Notes under the pieces: model-generated | Database searches by the model: none | What the model was told of the DNA's origin: nothing | The model's input: only the letters and a program-made list of their open reading frames with translations | Part shown: piece by piece, positions 12,781-27,243 of the stretch | Layout: every line of letters begins with the position of its first letter | Position numbering within the stretch: the stretch's first letter is position 1 | Made by a program: the position numbers and the translations under genes | NCBI GenBank assembly: GCA_025093555.1 | Contig: JAIWNF010000037.1 | Location: 472,401-536,400, forward strand | Length of the DNA stretch: 64,000 bases | DNA from: Circinella umbellata | Taxonomy: Eukaryota > Mucoromycota > Mucoromycetes > Mucorales > Lichtheimiaceae | Direction: 5' to 3'

Positions 12781-15700
12781 ATGGTTCAGTATCTTATTGC
12801 TGTGTGGGATTATGTTGCTGAAGGTGAATTTGAATTATCTTTTAAACAAGGTGATAAAATAAAGTTACTTGAGAAGCATAATGATGATTGGTAAGAAAAA
12901 CTATAAACTACTGGCCACCTCTCTTTTTATATAGTAGTTTTTGCTTTAACATGTATTATTTTTTACAATTCGACCAATGTTTATTATTGAATAAAATTTT
13001 TGTTTAGGTGGGAAGGTAAATACTTTTTTTCTTCTTTTTACTCTTTGTCAAAACGTTTATAGTAGATAATGAAAGAGTGAGAGATGCCAAAAAAAAAAAA
13101 AGAAAAGGGTATCATGAAAACTAATTCAAATAATATATATTTCAATAGGTGAACTAAACGATGAGATTGGTTTTTTTCCTGCCAACAGAATTCGACTTGA
13201 AGTTGAAAATAATACGTTAGGTAATATAATGCATATTAAAATGTGGAAGAAAAAAAAAGTGGGGAAGTGAATTCAAACTTTTGAGTATGTAATTTTTTAG
13301 ATAATAGACAACAACGAGCTGTAGTAAATGACATTCTTACGGAACCATCAACATCATCTAGTAAAAATGTTGTTCCTGAACATGAAAATAGTTTTCAAGA
13401 ACAGCCAAGAGACGATAGTCAACAGCAACAACCGAAGTTACCTCCACGAAAATATAGTAGCAACAATAATAATAGTAATACCCCGGCTGGTCCGAGCGAA
13501 ACCCCATTAATAAATGATAGTATCCATGACAGCAATAATAACGATAATCATAACGACAACAACAATAATAATAATATATTACCCGAGGGGTGGCAAAGCG
13601 CATATGGTTAGTTTTTTAATAATATAGATTATAGTAGGAGAGAAAAAAAATATTAAAGTTTATTGTTCTACTATACAGACGATCAAGGTGTAATTTATTA
13701 TTTCAATGAACATACCGGTGAATCACGTTGGGATAAGCCTACTATTTATGAAGAAAATGATAACTTGGCAACACAGTTACATAATACAATGACATTATCA
13801 TCACAACCGCCTTCTTCCTCTGTTAATGTACCACAACATCATCAACAACAACAGCAACATCCAGTTTTACCACCACCACAACATAATGATAATAATGAAG
13901 AGGTAGAATCTTTAGAAACTGGACTTCAAAGACTGAATCCCTTTGAGTTAAAACAACTGGTAAGGATTAATTAGTATATAAACAACGTGAATAATATTTT
14001 TCTTTGCTCGGTTTATTATTAATGCAAAATTAAACTACTCTTTTTAGCAACTTGATCAACTTCAACCCGATTGGATTCGTCAACAAAGTTTTATCCAAAT
14101 GAAAATGACAGCTGAAAAAGATAATGGAGGAAAACTTAGTTCGTGGAAGATATATTTTGGTGTTCTTTCCAATGGATTTCTTATTCTTTATAAAGATAAT
14201 TATTCTAAAACAAAGGTAAAAAAAACCTATGATTATTCTCTTATAAAAAATTACGAATTCTAATAATAGGAATCATCAATATCATCATCATTATCATCAA
14301 TATGGTTCTTCTTCATATTATTAATTTAGAAATACAGTAAACCATTGACACCTATCGGGTGTTTTGATCTTGATAACTGTCGAATTGAACCGGCCTCAAA
14401 AGGAGACACGAAACGAAAGCATTCTTTTCTTATTAATACACCTAGAAAAGTAACTATCTATGTTCAAACATCAAATGATAAAGAATTATCAGCGTGGCTT
14501 GATGCTATTATGCGAGAACTTATCGCACGTAAAGAAGGACATAATGAGGTAAACTTAAGGGTGGATAAAAAAAGACAAAGTACCATTACCTGTTATTACT
14601 ACTGCTACTACTATAAAATGAAAACTAATTTTTTTTTGGCAAATATATATATATATATATATATAGGAAAGCGGTATGTTATATGGATTGTCATGTTATT
14701 ACATATTGGTAGTATAAGCAAAAGTATCTAATTTCTTTAAAAAAAACAACTGTGTATAAGTAGATATAATGCGATTATTAAGAAAATTGACATCAGATTC
14801 TGAACAAATGAAAGTAAATCGTAAAATGTCAAAGAAAAAAGGTAAAACAAAAAAAAACTGATAGTATTAACAAAAGAAAAAACAGGAAAAGAGTATGAAA
14901 AAAAAATAAAAGCTAAACTTATATTTCTTATTATTATTTAGAATTGGATGATAGAGACTGGCGGAACCGTCATAAGCATGAACCAACAACAGGAATGGAT
15001 GAAAAAGGTCGACCTAGTAATAACAAGATTGGAAATTGGTTTGGAAAACCTCATGGTCGCACTACTGACAAATTACCACCTCAAGCTATTGCTGGAAATA
15101 ATATCACGCAACAACAACCTTTAGGAAATGAATTGTTTGGAGGATTTTTGACAATGGGGAAAGATGGTGAATTACCTCGAGTTGTGCAAATGTGTATAGA
15201 AGAAGTAGAAGCAAGAGGATTAAATTCGGTTGGAATTTATCGATTATCAGGTCCTGCTTCATGCATTCAACGATACCGAGCAGCTTTTAATCGTAGTATG
15301 TAGCATATATATAGACGTTGTTTTATCATCAAGTTCGTTAGTGAAAGTGAAAAAGTTACAAATCATCCTAGTAATAATGGATTATATTCTATTAGATGAA
15401 CCTATTTCTTTTGAAGATACAGATATCAATGCTGTCACTGGATTACTAAAACTTTATTTTCGAGAACTCAAAAATCCATTAATGACTTTTGAATATTATG
15501 ACTGGTTTATTGATGCTGCAAGTATGTAACCTTTCTCTTTCTCTCATAATTCATGGATATACATTGATCAAAAACGATTAATTATTATTATTATATATAG
15601 GAGAACATGAATATGATGAACGTATGTATAGGATAAAGGCAACCATTCATGTCCTTCCCAAGACCAATTTTACAGTACTTGAATATTTAATGCGGCACTT

Positions 15701-15947
15701 AAGTCGAGTAGCTGATTATTCCGATATTAACAAAATGGAACCATCCAATTTGGCTTTAATATTTTCGCAAGGATTATTGCGACCTCCTGCGGATGACCTA
15801 AGTGGTATTATGCAAACTGATCTTCAAAGTAAAGTAATTGAAGCCATTATTCAACAGGTTGATTGGTTTTTTGAAAAGGATGATGACGAAGATAATAATG
15901 AAGAGCAACAACGACAACAACTTCTTCAAGATGAACCTTTGATATAA
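12781..15947 (+). CDS. SH3-WW-PH-RhoGAP protein (Rho-family GTPase-activating protein)
   Basis: Stimulates GTP hydrolysis by a Rho/Rac/Cdc42 GTPase at membranes. Twelve exons can be read: 12781-12890, 13008-13015, 13149-13220, 13301-13606, 13679-13959, 14048-14215, 14330-14548, 14667-14673, 14764-14841, 14942-15295, about 15396-15521 and 15601-15947 (about 691 residues). Domain order: N-terminal SH3 (LIAVWDYVAEGEFELSF, then DWWEGELNDEIGFFPANRI), an Asn/Gln-rich linker, WW (LPEGWQSAYDDQGVIYYF), PH (WKIYFGVLSNGFLILYKD), then RhoGAP with the arginine finger in GIYRLSGPAS and the helix GLLKLYFRELKNPLM. This is the architecture of animal ARHGAP9/12/15/27. Two exons are only 8 and 7 nt long, yet phase and SH3/PH sequence require them. 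The acceptor before 15396 is uncertain; 15342 also keeps frame and would add 18 residues. Confidence 0.9.
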
Positions 15948-16160
15948 TTATCAGTTATTACATAGAAATCTTGGATACAACATTACACTACATAATACAT
16001 CATACATACCCCCTATCTTGTCTTTAAAAACAAACTTTTCTCATTTTATTTTAAATTTCTTTTTAATTGTATAATATATTTATGTATAAAATCGATTATT
16101 TTTGTTTATTTTCGAATCCTTATTGGAAAAAAAAATTACGATACGTATACGACTAATTTG

Positions 16161-19100
16161 TTATTCCTTCCCTCGTTTTGCGAGATGAATATCACGATAA
16201 ATGCATTCTACTGCCTTTTTCAATCCGTTCTCCTAATTATTCATCGTAACAAAATATATATAAATTGAAAAATGATATTTTCTCTATATATCACACACAA
16301 AAAAAATTACCTCTTGAATCGCAGCTCCCAGAGCTTTTGCTTTACTGATCGTCACCAAATTATGTGTAATTTCAATCAAAGCTTCAATTAACTTATCTGT
16401 TGTCAATTTGGATATACATATTCCTACACCTAGTTCTTCTATTCGTTGGCCCCAAAATCGTTGATCACCGAAAAAAGGTTTTATTACCGTAGGTAACCCA
16501 GCCCTTAATCCTGCAGCAGTAGTACCTGCACCTCCATGATGTACAACACCTTGAATTTGTGGGAATAACCAATCATGTGGCACCGAATCCAAATTCAATA
16601 TATCAGGAGAGCCTTGCAGGATATCAGTTGCAATTTTATCATCATCTTGTTGTTGTCCTTCCTGATTAGTATTGTCATTACGTCGCGATGACCAACCCTT
16701 GCAAACAATAGCACGTACATTGGCTTGTTTGACTGCCTCGACAATTACAATGCTCATAGCATTTGGATCAGGTACAATAATGGATCCAAAACCAATATAA
16801 ACAATAGGTTTGCTCTCTTCATTTTTTTGCTGTGTTGAAGAAGAAGTGTTTCCTAAAAATTGTAACAGTTCAGTACTTGGTTTCCAAGAAGTATTCGGAT
16901 TATCCAAAAACCAATATCCGGTGCAATGAATAAAATCGGCCCAATCAGGAGGCATTGCCACAACAGAAGGGCTAAACGAGTATATATGAGGTACATTCCA
17001 TAACTCAAGTTTTTCTCTTGTTGTATGTGGGAGACCTAATTTTTTACGACGGAACCTATTGATTGCTTTTGAAGTACCGGCCCATAGTGCAATATCAATT
17101 ATAACATAAGTCATGTCATTATAAAGAAGTCGTCCAGATGTATAGTTTTGTACTGCAAAAGGATGCGGGAATCGTGTTGTACGAGTCCATGGAAAGGGCA
17201 TTGATCTAAAGTAGGGTATCTCTGTAAAAGAGCAAAAAAAAAGGAGAAAAATGCTTTATTAATAAAAACATACGTACGTAAAAAAATGTTTATCTAATTA
17301 TCATTTTTTTTGGCACCACATATACACGTTACAATCAACATATACCTAATTTTTCAGCCATATGTACGCCAACCATAGCGCTAGGGCTTTCTATAAGTAG
17401 ATCCGTGCCTTGACATGCTTCCCAAGCTGTAGCCAATAATTCATCAAACCAGGTATAAAACTATATATATGCATTCATATACAGTAATAAAAAAAAGTAA
17501 TCGTTAGCATATTGTGAATTGATAAAAAGTTAATAGTAAGATTTATTCAATTGACAGTAATGAGAAAACCTACAAACTTCGATCCATCTTTCACGAAAGA
17601 ATAGGAAAGAAATCCATTATCGACACATAATTTCTATTTTCAATTGAAGTCTTACAATTAGTATATACAAATAACATCCATTGGAATAAGAAAAAGTCTT
17701 TTTTTATACCATTAATTCGCCAGGATCGCCTCCGATTGAACGAAACTCAATCCCATGATCTTCTACCCAAGATTGATATTCACTATGAGATGCAATCCGA
17801 CAACGATGTCCTTCTGTTTGTAACTCTTTACATAACGCAATATAAGGTTGAACATCACCTCGTGATCCAATTGTTAAGCATGTGATATGCATATTAGATT
17901 TTGGTAACAAAGGCTTATTAAAAGAATTGTTCTTTGAAGTATTGGATAGCAAAGGTGGTCCATCTAAATAATTATATATCCAAACTATTACTAAAAAAGT
18001 TCATTATTGTCGTCATTGCTTTTATATTCGTTCGGTTAAAAGAAAAAAGATATTGCTATGTATGTACTAATGGCGATTGAGAATAATAGAGGATAACTTA
18101 CTATATCCCAGTGGTGGCATAACATGCTCTGTTGATGTTGCTAGAATATCACTCATTTTGTTAGATCGAGAATAATCTTTACTATTTAAAAAAAACAAAC
18201 AAACAAGAAATTATATATAGGTGCTATCAGTAAATCGGTTTGCTAGCCCATGACAATATTATATGTAATGTTTACACCTGATGAAGATAGTATTACGTAG
18301 TACTAAACTTACATTTCGTCATCTGTTTTTGCCTCATTTATAAGGATATATAAAAGCGCATAACAGGAATCCCTTATATCTACTGATGAAAACTCCAGGT
18401 AAATCTGTAGCAACAGTAATAGTATATGAGCAAGTTAAGTAAAATCAAATTATTATACATTAATAATGAGCCCTGCCGTAGCTTATTACGCACTACAAAA
18501 TACTTTAATTTTATTACCTCTTCTTGCATATTCTGAGTGATCAATCCAATACTATGAAGGAAATAATATCCACGACTTTTTATTCTTCTTACTGAGGTAA
18601 TATCTGTAATTGGAATTACAAGCTAAAAAAAAGTTAAATAAGTGAAAGTTTACTCTGGTACACACATATATATAATGATAAGAGTATGTATACGAGTAAA
18701 ACAACCTTTTGACGTCCTGCAAGCACCTTGGAATAAAAACAAATATAATTTAGCGAGTACAATAAACGACCATAATAAGGTAGAGTTTTCCATAATGCTG
18801 TACTAAATGCTAAAAATGAATGAATAAATATAAAAGAATATATAAGTATCAAATAAGCTTTATCTTTGGTAATCTTTATTGGCTTTGTTTTGTTTGGTGG
18901 CTACTGTTATAGTAGCATTATAAAGCAGAGCACTAATAATAATAGGTCTTTACTGATTGACTTACTTACCTCCAATTACTTGTTCATTCTCTCCAAGCAT
19001 TGGAAACGTTTTACGTAATTTCTGATCAGCCAGTGCTTGTTGTGACTCATCGGTATCATTTATTTGAGTAGTGGCTTTTGGTGGCATCGATGTTTGCTGT

Positions 19101-21832
19101 AATATATCACGATAAGCAGGAGCAATCCATGACGCTTGAAGTTGTTGCTGTTGTCTTGGGATTGAATTATATATTGCCATTGTTGGTCCTAATATTAAAG
19201 CATTTAAGTCTGAATTGGATGGTGTTTTGATATGTCTTTTTAATCCTTCACCAAAGCTGCTTGACCGAAAATGTCGCGTTTTCGCTGAAAGTGATAATAA
19301 TTTGTTTTCTGCATTAGTAATAATACTAGAAGAATTAGTGTTGCTATTGGTATGAGGGCTAGTGAAAGTTGAATATACTGGTGCTTTTTGCTGATGTTGT
19401 TCTTTGTTCCATGTGTTATTAGGCGTGGCAGGTAATCCTAAGGTATTACGTGCTTTTTGCTTTATAGATGCTGTTGAGGAACTTCTGAAACGACCTTCGT
19501 TCTTTGAAACGGGTTTTGATTGTTTCGCACTACTATTGTTATTTTTTAGCTTATCTACTTTATATTTCTTAATTAGTAGAAGCGTCTCAGTGTAAAACAA
19601 TTAAAAAAATGAATTAATACAGTCCATTTTTCTTTTTATCAGCTTACCTTTTTGTTGCTGTGATATTGTTGTTGTTGTAACATCATTTGGCTCTATACCT
19701 GGCAATGATAGTTCTCGTGTTTTCTGTTGTTGTTGTTGAGAGGAAGAATCCATAGTAGGTGATAACGGAGGCGATGAAAACCACCCAAAGGGCCATGAAT
19801 TACGTTGTTGATTTCGATCATTATTGTTATTAGAAGCGTTGTCAGATTGTGTAGTATTCATTGGTCCCTGTACCGCATCATCCTTACTGCCTGTTGGTGT
19901 TTCAAAAGCTGAACTAAATGTTGAACATCTACTACTTGATGCTAAATTGGCATCAAGGACGTCACTGTTTATAGATCGATATTGTTGTTGTTGTTTGCTG
20001 CCATTATTGTTAGTGTAGTTGTTTGCTAACAATGATGCAGGATTTGTAAGTACGCCAATAAGCATTGCAGCAGACATTCCAGATGTATTATTGAATAGAT
20101 TATCTTCTTGACTTGAAAAACCAGGATTTGTTATTGAGTCTATTAAACTTCTTTTTACTTCCTCTTTTTGTTGTTCTTCTTGTTGTTCGGATTTTACTTC
20201 CATTATCTCCGTCTTCTTTTGTTGTTGTCGCTTTGAATTCCACAATTCTTCAATTTGGTGATAAGTCTTCTCAATATCTGGAAAGAACGCAAAATAATAC
20301 TATTTTATTTGTAGGTAAATTTAGAAGTATGTATATAGTACAGTCTATATATTATATTTCACTTTTCTTTCGCTCTTTTATTGATGTCATGTATAAATAA
20401 TTAAAGAAACAAACTAACCTCATCATCTAAATTATTTAAATCATTCATATGACTTAATTTAATTCGAATATATTGAGCAAACTTGAAAGCAAAATTTCTA
20501 CTGATATTAGAAATTCGAGAGAATGGTAATATAATACGGACACTATTACCAGAGTTACGTGCTATAAATATGGCACGTCGTAGTTCATCCATCCTAACAG
20601 CGATAAAAGTTTCCAGAAAGTAAATAAATCAAATAATATTTTATACACATCATACATACAAACTAACCATTCTTTTTGGGAAACTTCAGAATCTGCCGCA
20701 AGTATCCAGTGACGTTTCTCTCCAACAATCTGAAATCCAAACTTTCGAACAGATGAATCTTGAACGTCAATAATATGTTTGAGATCTATACTATCTATAG
20801 GCTCATATTTATCTTCTGCTGAATTATACCATGACAGTACATGATTCTTTAATTGAAAATAACTTCGAGTTGATAATGGTGAAGTCTTGTGTACTTTTCT
20901 TAATAAATAACCCGTTTTTTCAATATAATCCTAAATTGTTTTAGTTAAAAAGAGATTGATATTTTGATGTTATTGAGATTATAAAGTAATAAATAATTGC
21001 TATTACTACTATACTCATAGTAATTACATTCTTTTCAGGTAATGCAGCATAGAAGCAAAGACTCTCGTTTGTAATATATAACCATCCAGGTAAGGTTACC
21101 AATTTTAATAAATAACATGGGTATTCTTTAAGAATAGAACCATTGATAAAATATGATGATATATCAAGAAATCAGTTTGCTTTTTCTTTTATAACGTACA
21201 ATATACTTTTAGATTACCGTCAATAAGTTGTTCGTCTGATAAAAGATCAAATAATTGTTGGGCTTTATCCGTAGAAGTCATTTTTTTATCATAAGACTGA
21301 TAATCATCATCCTCTTCGTCTTTGTTGTTATTCTTATCATCATCATTGTCTCGCTCCAAAGTGATTGATTTTCTTGAGTTCCTGGTTTGTTAGTAAAAAT
21401 ATGAATATATGTAAAAAACCAAAAAAAAAAAAAAGAAAAAAAAAAAGAAAAAAAAGACATATATAATGAGAAAGTGAGGATAAGAAAAGATAAAAGAAAA
21501 CATACTGCTTTTGAGGTACATTCGTAGTAGTTCTTGTTGGTTCAGGACATTCAATGGACATTTCTCGTTGTAAAGAAGCAGGTCTAAGCAAAGTTTTTTT
21601 AGAGCCTTGTGTTGTTATTGTTATGTTGTTATTATGTATTACTCCTTTTTGTTGGTTGTCAACCTGACCTCCTGTCCCTTGGCAATGGTCAGCATCTTGG
21701 CGTGCCAAGCTATCAGTCGTAACAATATTATTACTTTTCACTATATAGAGACAATGTCAGAACTTTCAATATATATATATGTAATTATCAATGAGTGTAT
21801 ATTTTATTTTATTTTATTTTACATGTAGACAT
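16161..21832 (-). CDS. ATG26: Sterol 3-beta-glucosyltransferase, Atg26/Ugt51 type (GRAM-PH-GRAM-GT28)
   Basis: Transfers glucose from UDP-glucose to the 3-hydroxyl of ergosterol. The probable start is at 21832 (short first exon ATG TCT ACA T, intron, then TG AAA AGT AAT). The first GRAM domain spans roughly 21.3-20.9 kb ([20 protein letters not shown]). The PH domain follows to about 20.4 kb ([18 protein letters not shown]). A long Gln/Asn/Ser-rich insert (20.25-18.96 kb) precedes the second GRAM ([17 protein letters not shown], then [14 protein letters not shown]). The catalytic part begins with [19 protein letters not shown] at 17.9 kb and ends with [20 protein letters not shown] and [20 protein letters not shown], the UDP-sugar binding signature, in the exon 17201-16311. 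The last exon stops at 16161. GRAM/PH domains usually target phosphoinositide membranes, and Atg26 homologues act in pexophagy in some yeasts. Many introns; exon edges approximate. Confidence 0.9.
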
Positions 21833-22318
21833 ACTAAAATGAGCTAATGGGTGACAGGTTGAGTTGTACGCTGCACGTAAGAAAGTATTCTTATCTGGTT
21901 ATGAAAACGCAGATACGCACTCACTTTTTTTTCGGAGCCAAAGGTTTCGATTATGCCGAATGACCTGAATAAAAGGTTACGATTTATTCTTCTTTTTTTT
22001 TAATATAGAAAAAGAATAGTTCCTGCTAGTCACTTTATGTATTGACTTTTTTTGGGACTAATATATAGTATATTTAATGCAATCATAAGATATCAAATAA
22101 GTATTTTTAACTCCTCTATTTATAATATAATAACTACAATCAAAATACTATTTCTTGTTTCTATATTATAAAGAAATATACAGTAAGTCTTTGACCACTG
22201 TAAGTTTATATTTGCATAGAAAAATAGCTGAAAAGAAAAACTTCCATTTGATCCTCCGCTAAGCAAAAAAAAAGTAACCTTTTATCCTTTCTTTGCTTTT
22301 TTGTATCGACCCTGAAAA
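21833..22318. promoter_or_regulatory. Divergent intergenic region, sterol glucosyltransferase / capping protein
   Basis: About 490 bp separating two start codons facing apart. AT-rich with T-tracts. No specific element recognised. Confidence 0.45.
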
Positions 22319-23681
22319 ATGACCACATCTATTGAAGACAAGGTGAAAATCGCCTCAAACTTTTTATTATCTAGTCCCCCCGGTGAAGTTAACGATGTAT
22401 TTAATGGTATATTTTTTGCTACTTTATACTTAATCTTATTCAATTGTCATCAACCTTCTTATTAATAAAAAGACCGATTCTTTACAACTTTTTAAATAGA
22501 TGTACGTTCCTTAGTCGATAATGATGAAGCACTTCAAGATGGTATTTTACAAGCTTTAGAACAATACAATACTGAACAATTGATAACAGTTACTTTACCT
22601 GAGTTAGATTATGAAGTATATTTATCTATTTAATTTACTGGCTTCATAAAAAGCGATTTGACATAATAATAAAAACTGACTACCTAATACAAAAAAATAG
22701 GTTATTGTATCCAATCATGGTAAAGTTGAAGGGGGACGATACGTTGATCCACGATCCAAGCAATCGTTCAAATTTGATCATATGCGTTTGGTACTGTACA
22801 ACAATAGCATATCCATCAAAAAGCTCAAAGGTTAACAAGTATAATGTTAATGATATAATTTAGGCTGCGTCAGAATTACAACCACATGAAGCTCACGCAT
22901 CGATTGAACCACTTCGGTAATAATACTAATCATATATGAATACATATTTATTCCTTCTATATGTGTTTTCAGAGAACATAAACTGAAAGCAACTGCCTCT
23001 TTTTTTTTAGTGAAGCAATTGAAAAGAAAGCATTGGCTTATGTTAATGACCATTATCCTGAAGGTGTCTGTACTGTATATGCACCTACAGAAAATCAAAT
23101 AGCAATCGCTATTGTGGACAACAAATATAATCCCGGTAACTTTTGGTTAGTATCACATTAAATTTAAATTCTTTTTTTTCCTGACATGTTATTTATATAA
23201 ACATTCGACAAAAAAAAGGAATGGTAGATGGTTGGCGACATGGACGCTTGATACCCAAACTGGTGAACTGAAAGGTGCTACCAAGATAAATGTGCATTAT
23301 TACGAAGACGGAAATGTGCAGTTGAATGCAGATAAAAATTATGAAACCAAAGTAGTTGTTACTGATGTAAGTTAATTTTTGGAAGGAAAAAAATTTGGTT
23401 TTTTATTTATCAAGTATCTTTACCAAGTTTAATGACATTTTTATTTTATTTTATTTATGATGTTGCTGTATAAAAAGGACTTTACCAAGACCGTAGCTAC
23501 CGTATTAAAGGAAGTTGCAGATTTTGACAAGCGTTATCATTCATCCATCAACAACAGTTATGGTGATTTGGCTGAGAACACTTTCAAAGGCCTTCGTAGA
23601 GCGTTACCATTGACTCGCAACAAAATGGACTGGAACAAAATTTTAAATTATAAGATTGGTAACGAGCTTTCGCAAAAATAA
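22319..23681 (+). CDS. CAP1: F-actin-capping protein subunit alpha
   Basis: Alpha subunit of the heterodimer that caps actin-filament barbed ends, expected in cortical actin patches. Seven exons (22319-22406, 22500-22615, 22701-22790, 22864-22916, 23011-23145, 23219-23366, 23478-23681) total 834 nt, or 277 residues, the usual family length. Recognisable blocks are VKIASNFLLSSPPGEVNDVF at the N-terminus, then HGKVEGGRYVDPRSKQSFKF, then NFWNGRWLATWTLD and KGATKINVHYYEDGNVQL. The C-terminal tentacle helix ends RRALPLTRNKMDWNKI. Every splice junction keeps phase. No damage is seen. The beta subunit is not in the window. Confidence 0.96.
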
Positions 23682-24050
23682 ATTATATCGCTTATGCTCT
23701 TCATCTGTACTTGTTTTTTTTATACCGATATTTTTATTGCTATAATACTTAACATAAAATTGGGAGGGACTGTGAACAATATATATATATATATATCCTT
23801 AATATATATGTAAAATGTTATCTGTTTCAAACTGTGAATAGAGTAGATATATATATATGTATGTATGTATGTATGTATGCGTAAGTGATAAAGGGTATAA
23901 TAATATTTGATCAATTCAGTAAAATAATGCTACTTAGATTTCGTAAAAAGAAAACAGAGGGGGAAAAAAAGAGAAGAGTAATCATCGAACAGAAAAAAAG
24001 TACTTGAAAAAAAAGAAAGAATAAGATTTCTTATAGTAAAGTTAAGAAAA

Positions 24051-27000
24051 TTAATTGTTATTGTCATCATTGACTAGGATATCATTATACCATTGAGAAT
24101 AAACTTGAAAATGGTGTCTGCCAAGGATCATAACACGTACACAAAGTTGTTCAAGGGGTTTTCGAACACATTCGAGTCCATAACTTGTCAACACCTCGCG
24201 TGTTGCAAATTTTCCCGCATTTAACTGAGTACGTACCACCGAAGCGACACGACGCATAAGTAGTGAATATACAGTGTCACTATGGGAGACGGTTTTATTC
24301 ACCATAGCCCGAATCATGGGACGACGCTGTTCATCAATAATACGAACATTACGTTCAATCTCTAACGCAAGATTATCGATAGTTGTATTACCATCTTCGA
24401 GCATAATAAACAACTTGCCAGCCAATGCATTGAGATCCCCAACATGTCCAAAATTCTTAGCCAACATCACTAGGGCAGCAACGATCGTAATTGATTGCAA
24501 TTCATTTTGATATTGTGTGATCCGTTCAACATCCAACAAAATTGTTTCAGGACACCACGATGGAGATATCATCTCGGATGATATCAAAAGGGATATAAAA
24601 GCTTCTTCAAATACTGTGTTTGGATTATTAGATAGATGACTATCATTACTAGTAGGAACGTTTTCTGGATTACGTTCATTTGCCACGTCTACAAGCTTTT
24701 TCTTGGCTTGTTGCAACCATGCCCGTGTTTTTGCTAATCCGACTTGCCCTTGGGAAAGCGATTCGGCAAACTTGGATTGTTCATATTCGACAGCCACAGG
24801 AATCAGGTGTGGGCGCAAAGATCTTAGTCTGAAGTTGCCCAAGTCTAACGCCATATTGTCCAACATTTCTAATATAGCACGTAGTTTATGTACATTGTTA
24901 TCTATATCACCTATAGCCTCAATTGCTTCGTCTCGTACTGGTGCGCAAATTTGTCGCATGACTTGTATCACATATTGTAATTTTTCGTCAAGATCAAAGA
25001 TTTTTTGCTTTGTTTGTTGTTCAATCAATGGAATATCCATTGTCTCTTTTATTTGTGTGTGGATACCTGACCCGGATCGGACCAATCCTAAAAGACGCTA
25101 TATATATATATATATGTATATATATGTATAATATAATTAATAAAGACAAATGCAAATACTACATCCACACAATGCTTTTTGTGTTTTTTTTCTACCTGTC
25201 GAACATCATCCATGAGAGGAGGTAAGGATTTTTCAGGGCATCCATTCTTAATATCTTCTTCAACAGCATCAAAAAATGCTTGCGTAGCAATTTTTCGGAC
25301 TTGTTGCTCGAGTGTTTTAGGATCTTCATCTGTGGAAGCTCGTTGAAGCTTAAAATCGGGGTCAAGAATGATCTCGTGGGCAAGCTGTTGATTTGTAATC
25401 CCCGAAACAGGCGCATAGCCTCCTAAAAGTCTATTCAATTGTTCAGCACTGATAGAAGGTGGCTCTTCTTGTACAGTTGAACGCTCAGGTCGAGGAGTAG
25501 GTGATGGAGGAACAGATGAAGGTCCAGGTAATGATGTTCTTGCAGCATCTTGTTGTTGGTACGATTGATGTAAAGCTTGTTCTGCTTCTGCAAGATGTTC
25601 CAAAGCAGATGCTCCACCAACAGCATGTATACGTTCTTTTACTTGTACAATTTGTTGGTCTAGCTGTTCGTTCACACCATCATCATCACCTTGCTTTCCG
25701 AGTGTTTCCTTCAGCCGCATTAATTCCATACAATAAGCTGACATATTGGCCACCAGTTGTGTCATATCATTGGATTTCCATGATTCAAACAATGCATAAT
25801 AACCGTTCCAACATTGTTCAAAAGCTAATTTCGTGGTTAAACTTGGTTGGTTTTCTTGCGAATGCACAATTTCTTCGAAATGTTGAAGTACTTTCTTTGC
25901 AGAAGCTAGCAATTGCTGTACATTGTCATCCATGGAATAGTAATGAAGAGTCACGGAAATGAAAAAAAAAAAAAAAAAAAAGTAGAAAAAAGTAGAAAAA
26001 AAAGGAGAGGAACGAGGAGATGGGATTTGTCACGAGAAGTTATAGAAATTCAAAGAGAGTTTTAGAAAAATGACCAAAATGCAAAAAGTAAACCAGCACC
26101 GGACAATAAACTAACCTTCTCTTCCGAACCGTGCACATTTTGGAACACCTCACATGGACACATCGTCATCATGTATGCCGACAATAAGACACGGGAACAC
26201 TTCCGACCATCCTTATCTATCACGTTCAAGACCACGTTCAATATTTTGGAAATGACTTGAATTACTCTTTTGTTCCGTAAGAGACGACCCAAATGATTAA
26301 ACTGCAGCCATGTTTCTGGCATGGAAAACAAGGGAAGTCCAAGCTTATGGAATATAGATATAAGTTCTGACCATGTAATCTTTCTTTTCTTGGCGCCTTT
26401 ATTCTTATCATTCTTGCTACAAACTTCTTCTTTTTTATCTTCTTCTTGCTTTTCTTTCTGATGTTGTCGTTGCTGCTGCGGTTGATGACGTTCGGTATAA
26501 TAATAATGGTGATGGTATCTCTTGTCCACTAAAGGTCCTTGTTGTTTGCGCTTCTTGATTCTCCTATTATCGGTAGCACCGGCATCACTTGCAGCCGCGG
26601 TACCCGTGATCAGGATTCTTGACTTCGGCTGAGTGAGCATGTGCAGCCGCCTTTCTAAAAATCAACATAATTGTCATTTCTGGATATATTCAAGCACTCA
26701 CCTTGCATTTGATTGCTTCAAACGATTCTCTAGTGCATTTCTAAGTCGGTCTATATATATATATATAAAGACACGGGTAAATTCAATAATAGAATATAGT
26801 AAAAGGAGAAGAAGAAAAGGTACCCAACATCAAGGAAATATATTACCTTGTTCAGCTTCATAACGTAATAGATTTTGGCGAGCTACAATCTTAGCACGCT
26901 CCACAAGTTCTTTACTTTGTGCACGACGCTGTTCAATCCGATTATTACGTTTAAGTTCTGCTACTTGTAATGATTCCCAGAACAGTACACGTTGAGACTC

Positions 27001-27243
27001 TTTACGAGCTTCTACTTCCTTGACAGCTTTTTGAACAGCTAAAAACTTGTGCTTGAGCTTTTGTCGTCTTGCTTCCAACAAAGCTTCTCGCTTGACTTCA
27101 GCTTCTTCGAGGCTAGAAGTATTGGTATTGTCAAGAGAATTATTATTACGTAAAAAGCGCTTCTCAAGATGGAAAGGCTTTTTTGATGTTTGACGAAGCG
27201 AAAAAGCATCAATGATATAAAAACCGGAACCTGTTTTTTCCAT
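24051..27243 (-). CDS. Tcp11/Sok1-like protein
   Basis: The family includes mouse Tcp11 and yeast Sok1, linked genetically to PKA signalling; its biochemical activity is not established. It starts at 27243 (MEKTGSGFYIIDAFSLRQ). An Arg/Lys/Glu-rich helical N-terminus (RRQKLKHKFLAVQKAVKEVE) continues through a 49-nt exon at 26750-26702, then a low-complexity His/Gln/Lys stretch and the block ITWSELISIFHKLGLPLFSM ... VLLSAYMMTMCPCEVFQ (to about 26115). After an intron the core follows: QLLASAKKVLQHFEEIVHSQ, then the Tcp11 signature ITNQQLAHEIILDPDFKLQR and FFDAVEEDIKNG (to 25198), and the last exon (about 25098-24051). The junction EEK|QLLASAK keeps frame. Splicing near 26.58-26.65 kb is uncertain; a 40-nt intron would keep frame there. 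Alternatively the first ~400 nt could be a separate gene. Confidence 0.75.

Noticed and set aside
21420..21460. A-rich tract read as a Phe-rich membrane protein on the minus strand
   Set aside because: It lies in an intron of the sterol glucosyltransferase gene and is a homopolymer artefact.
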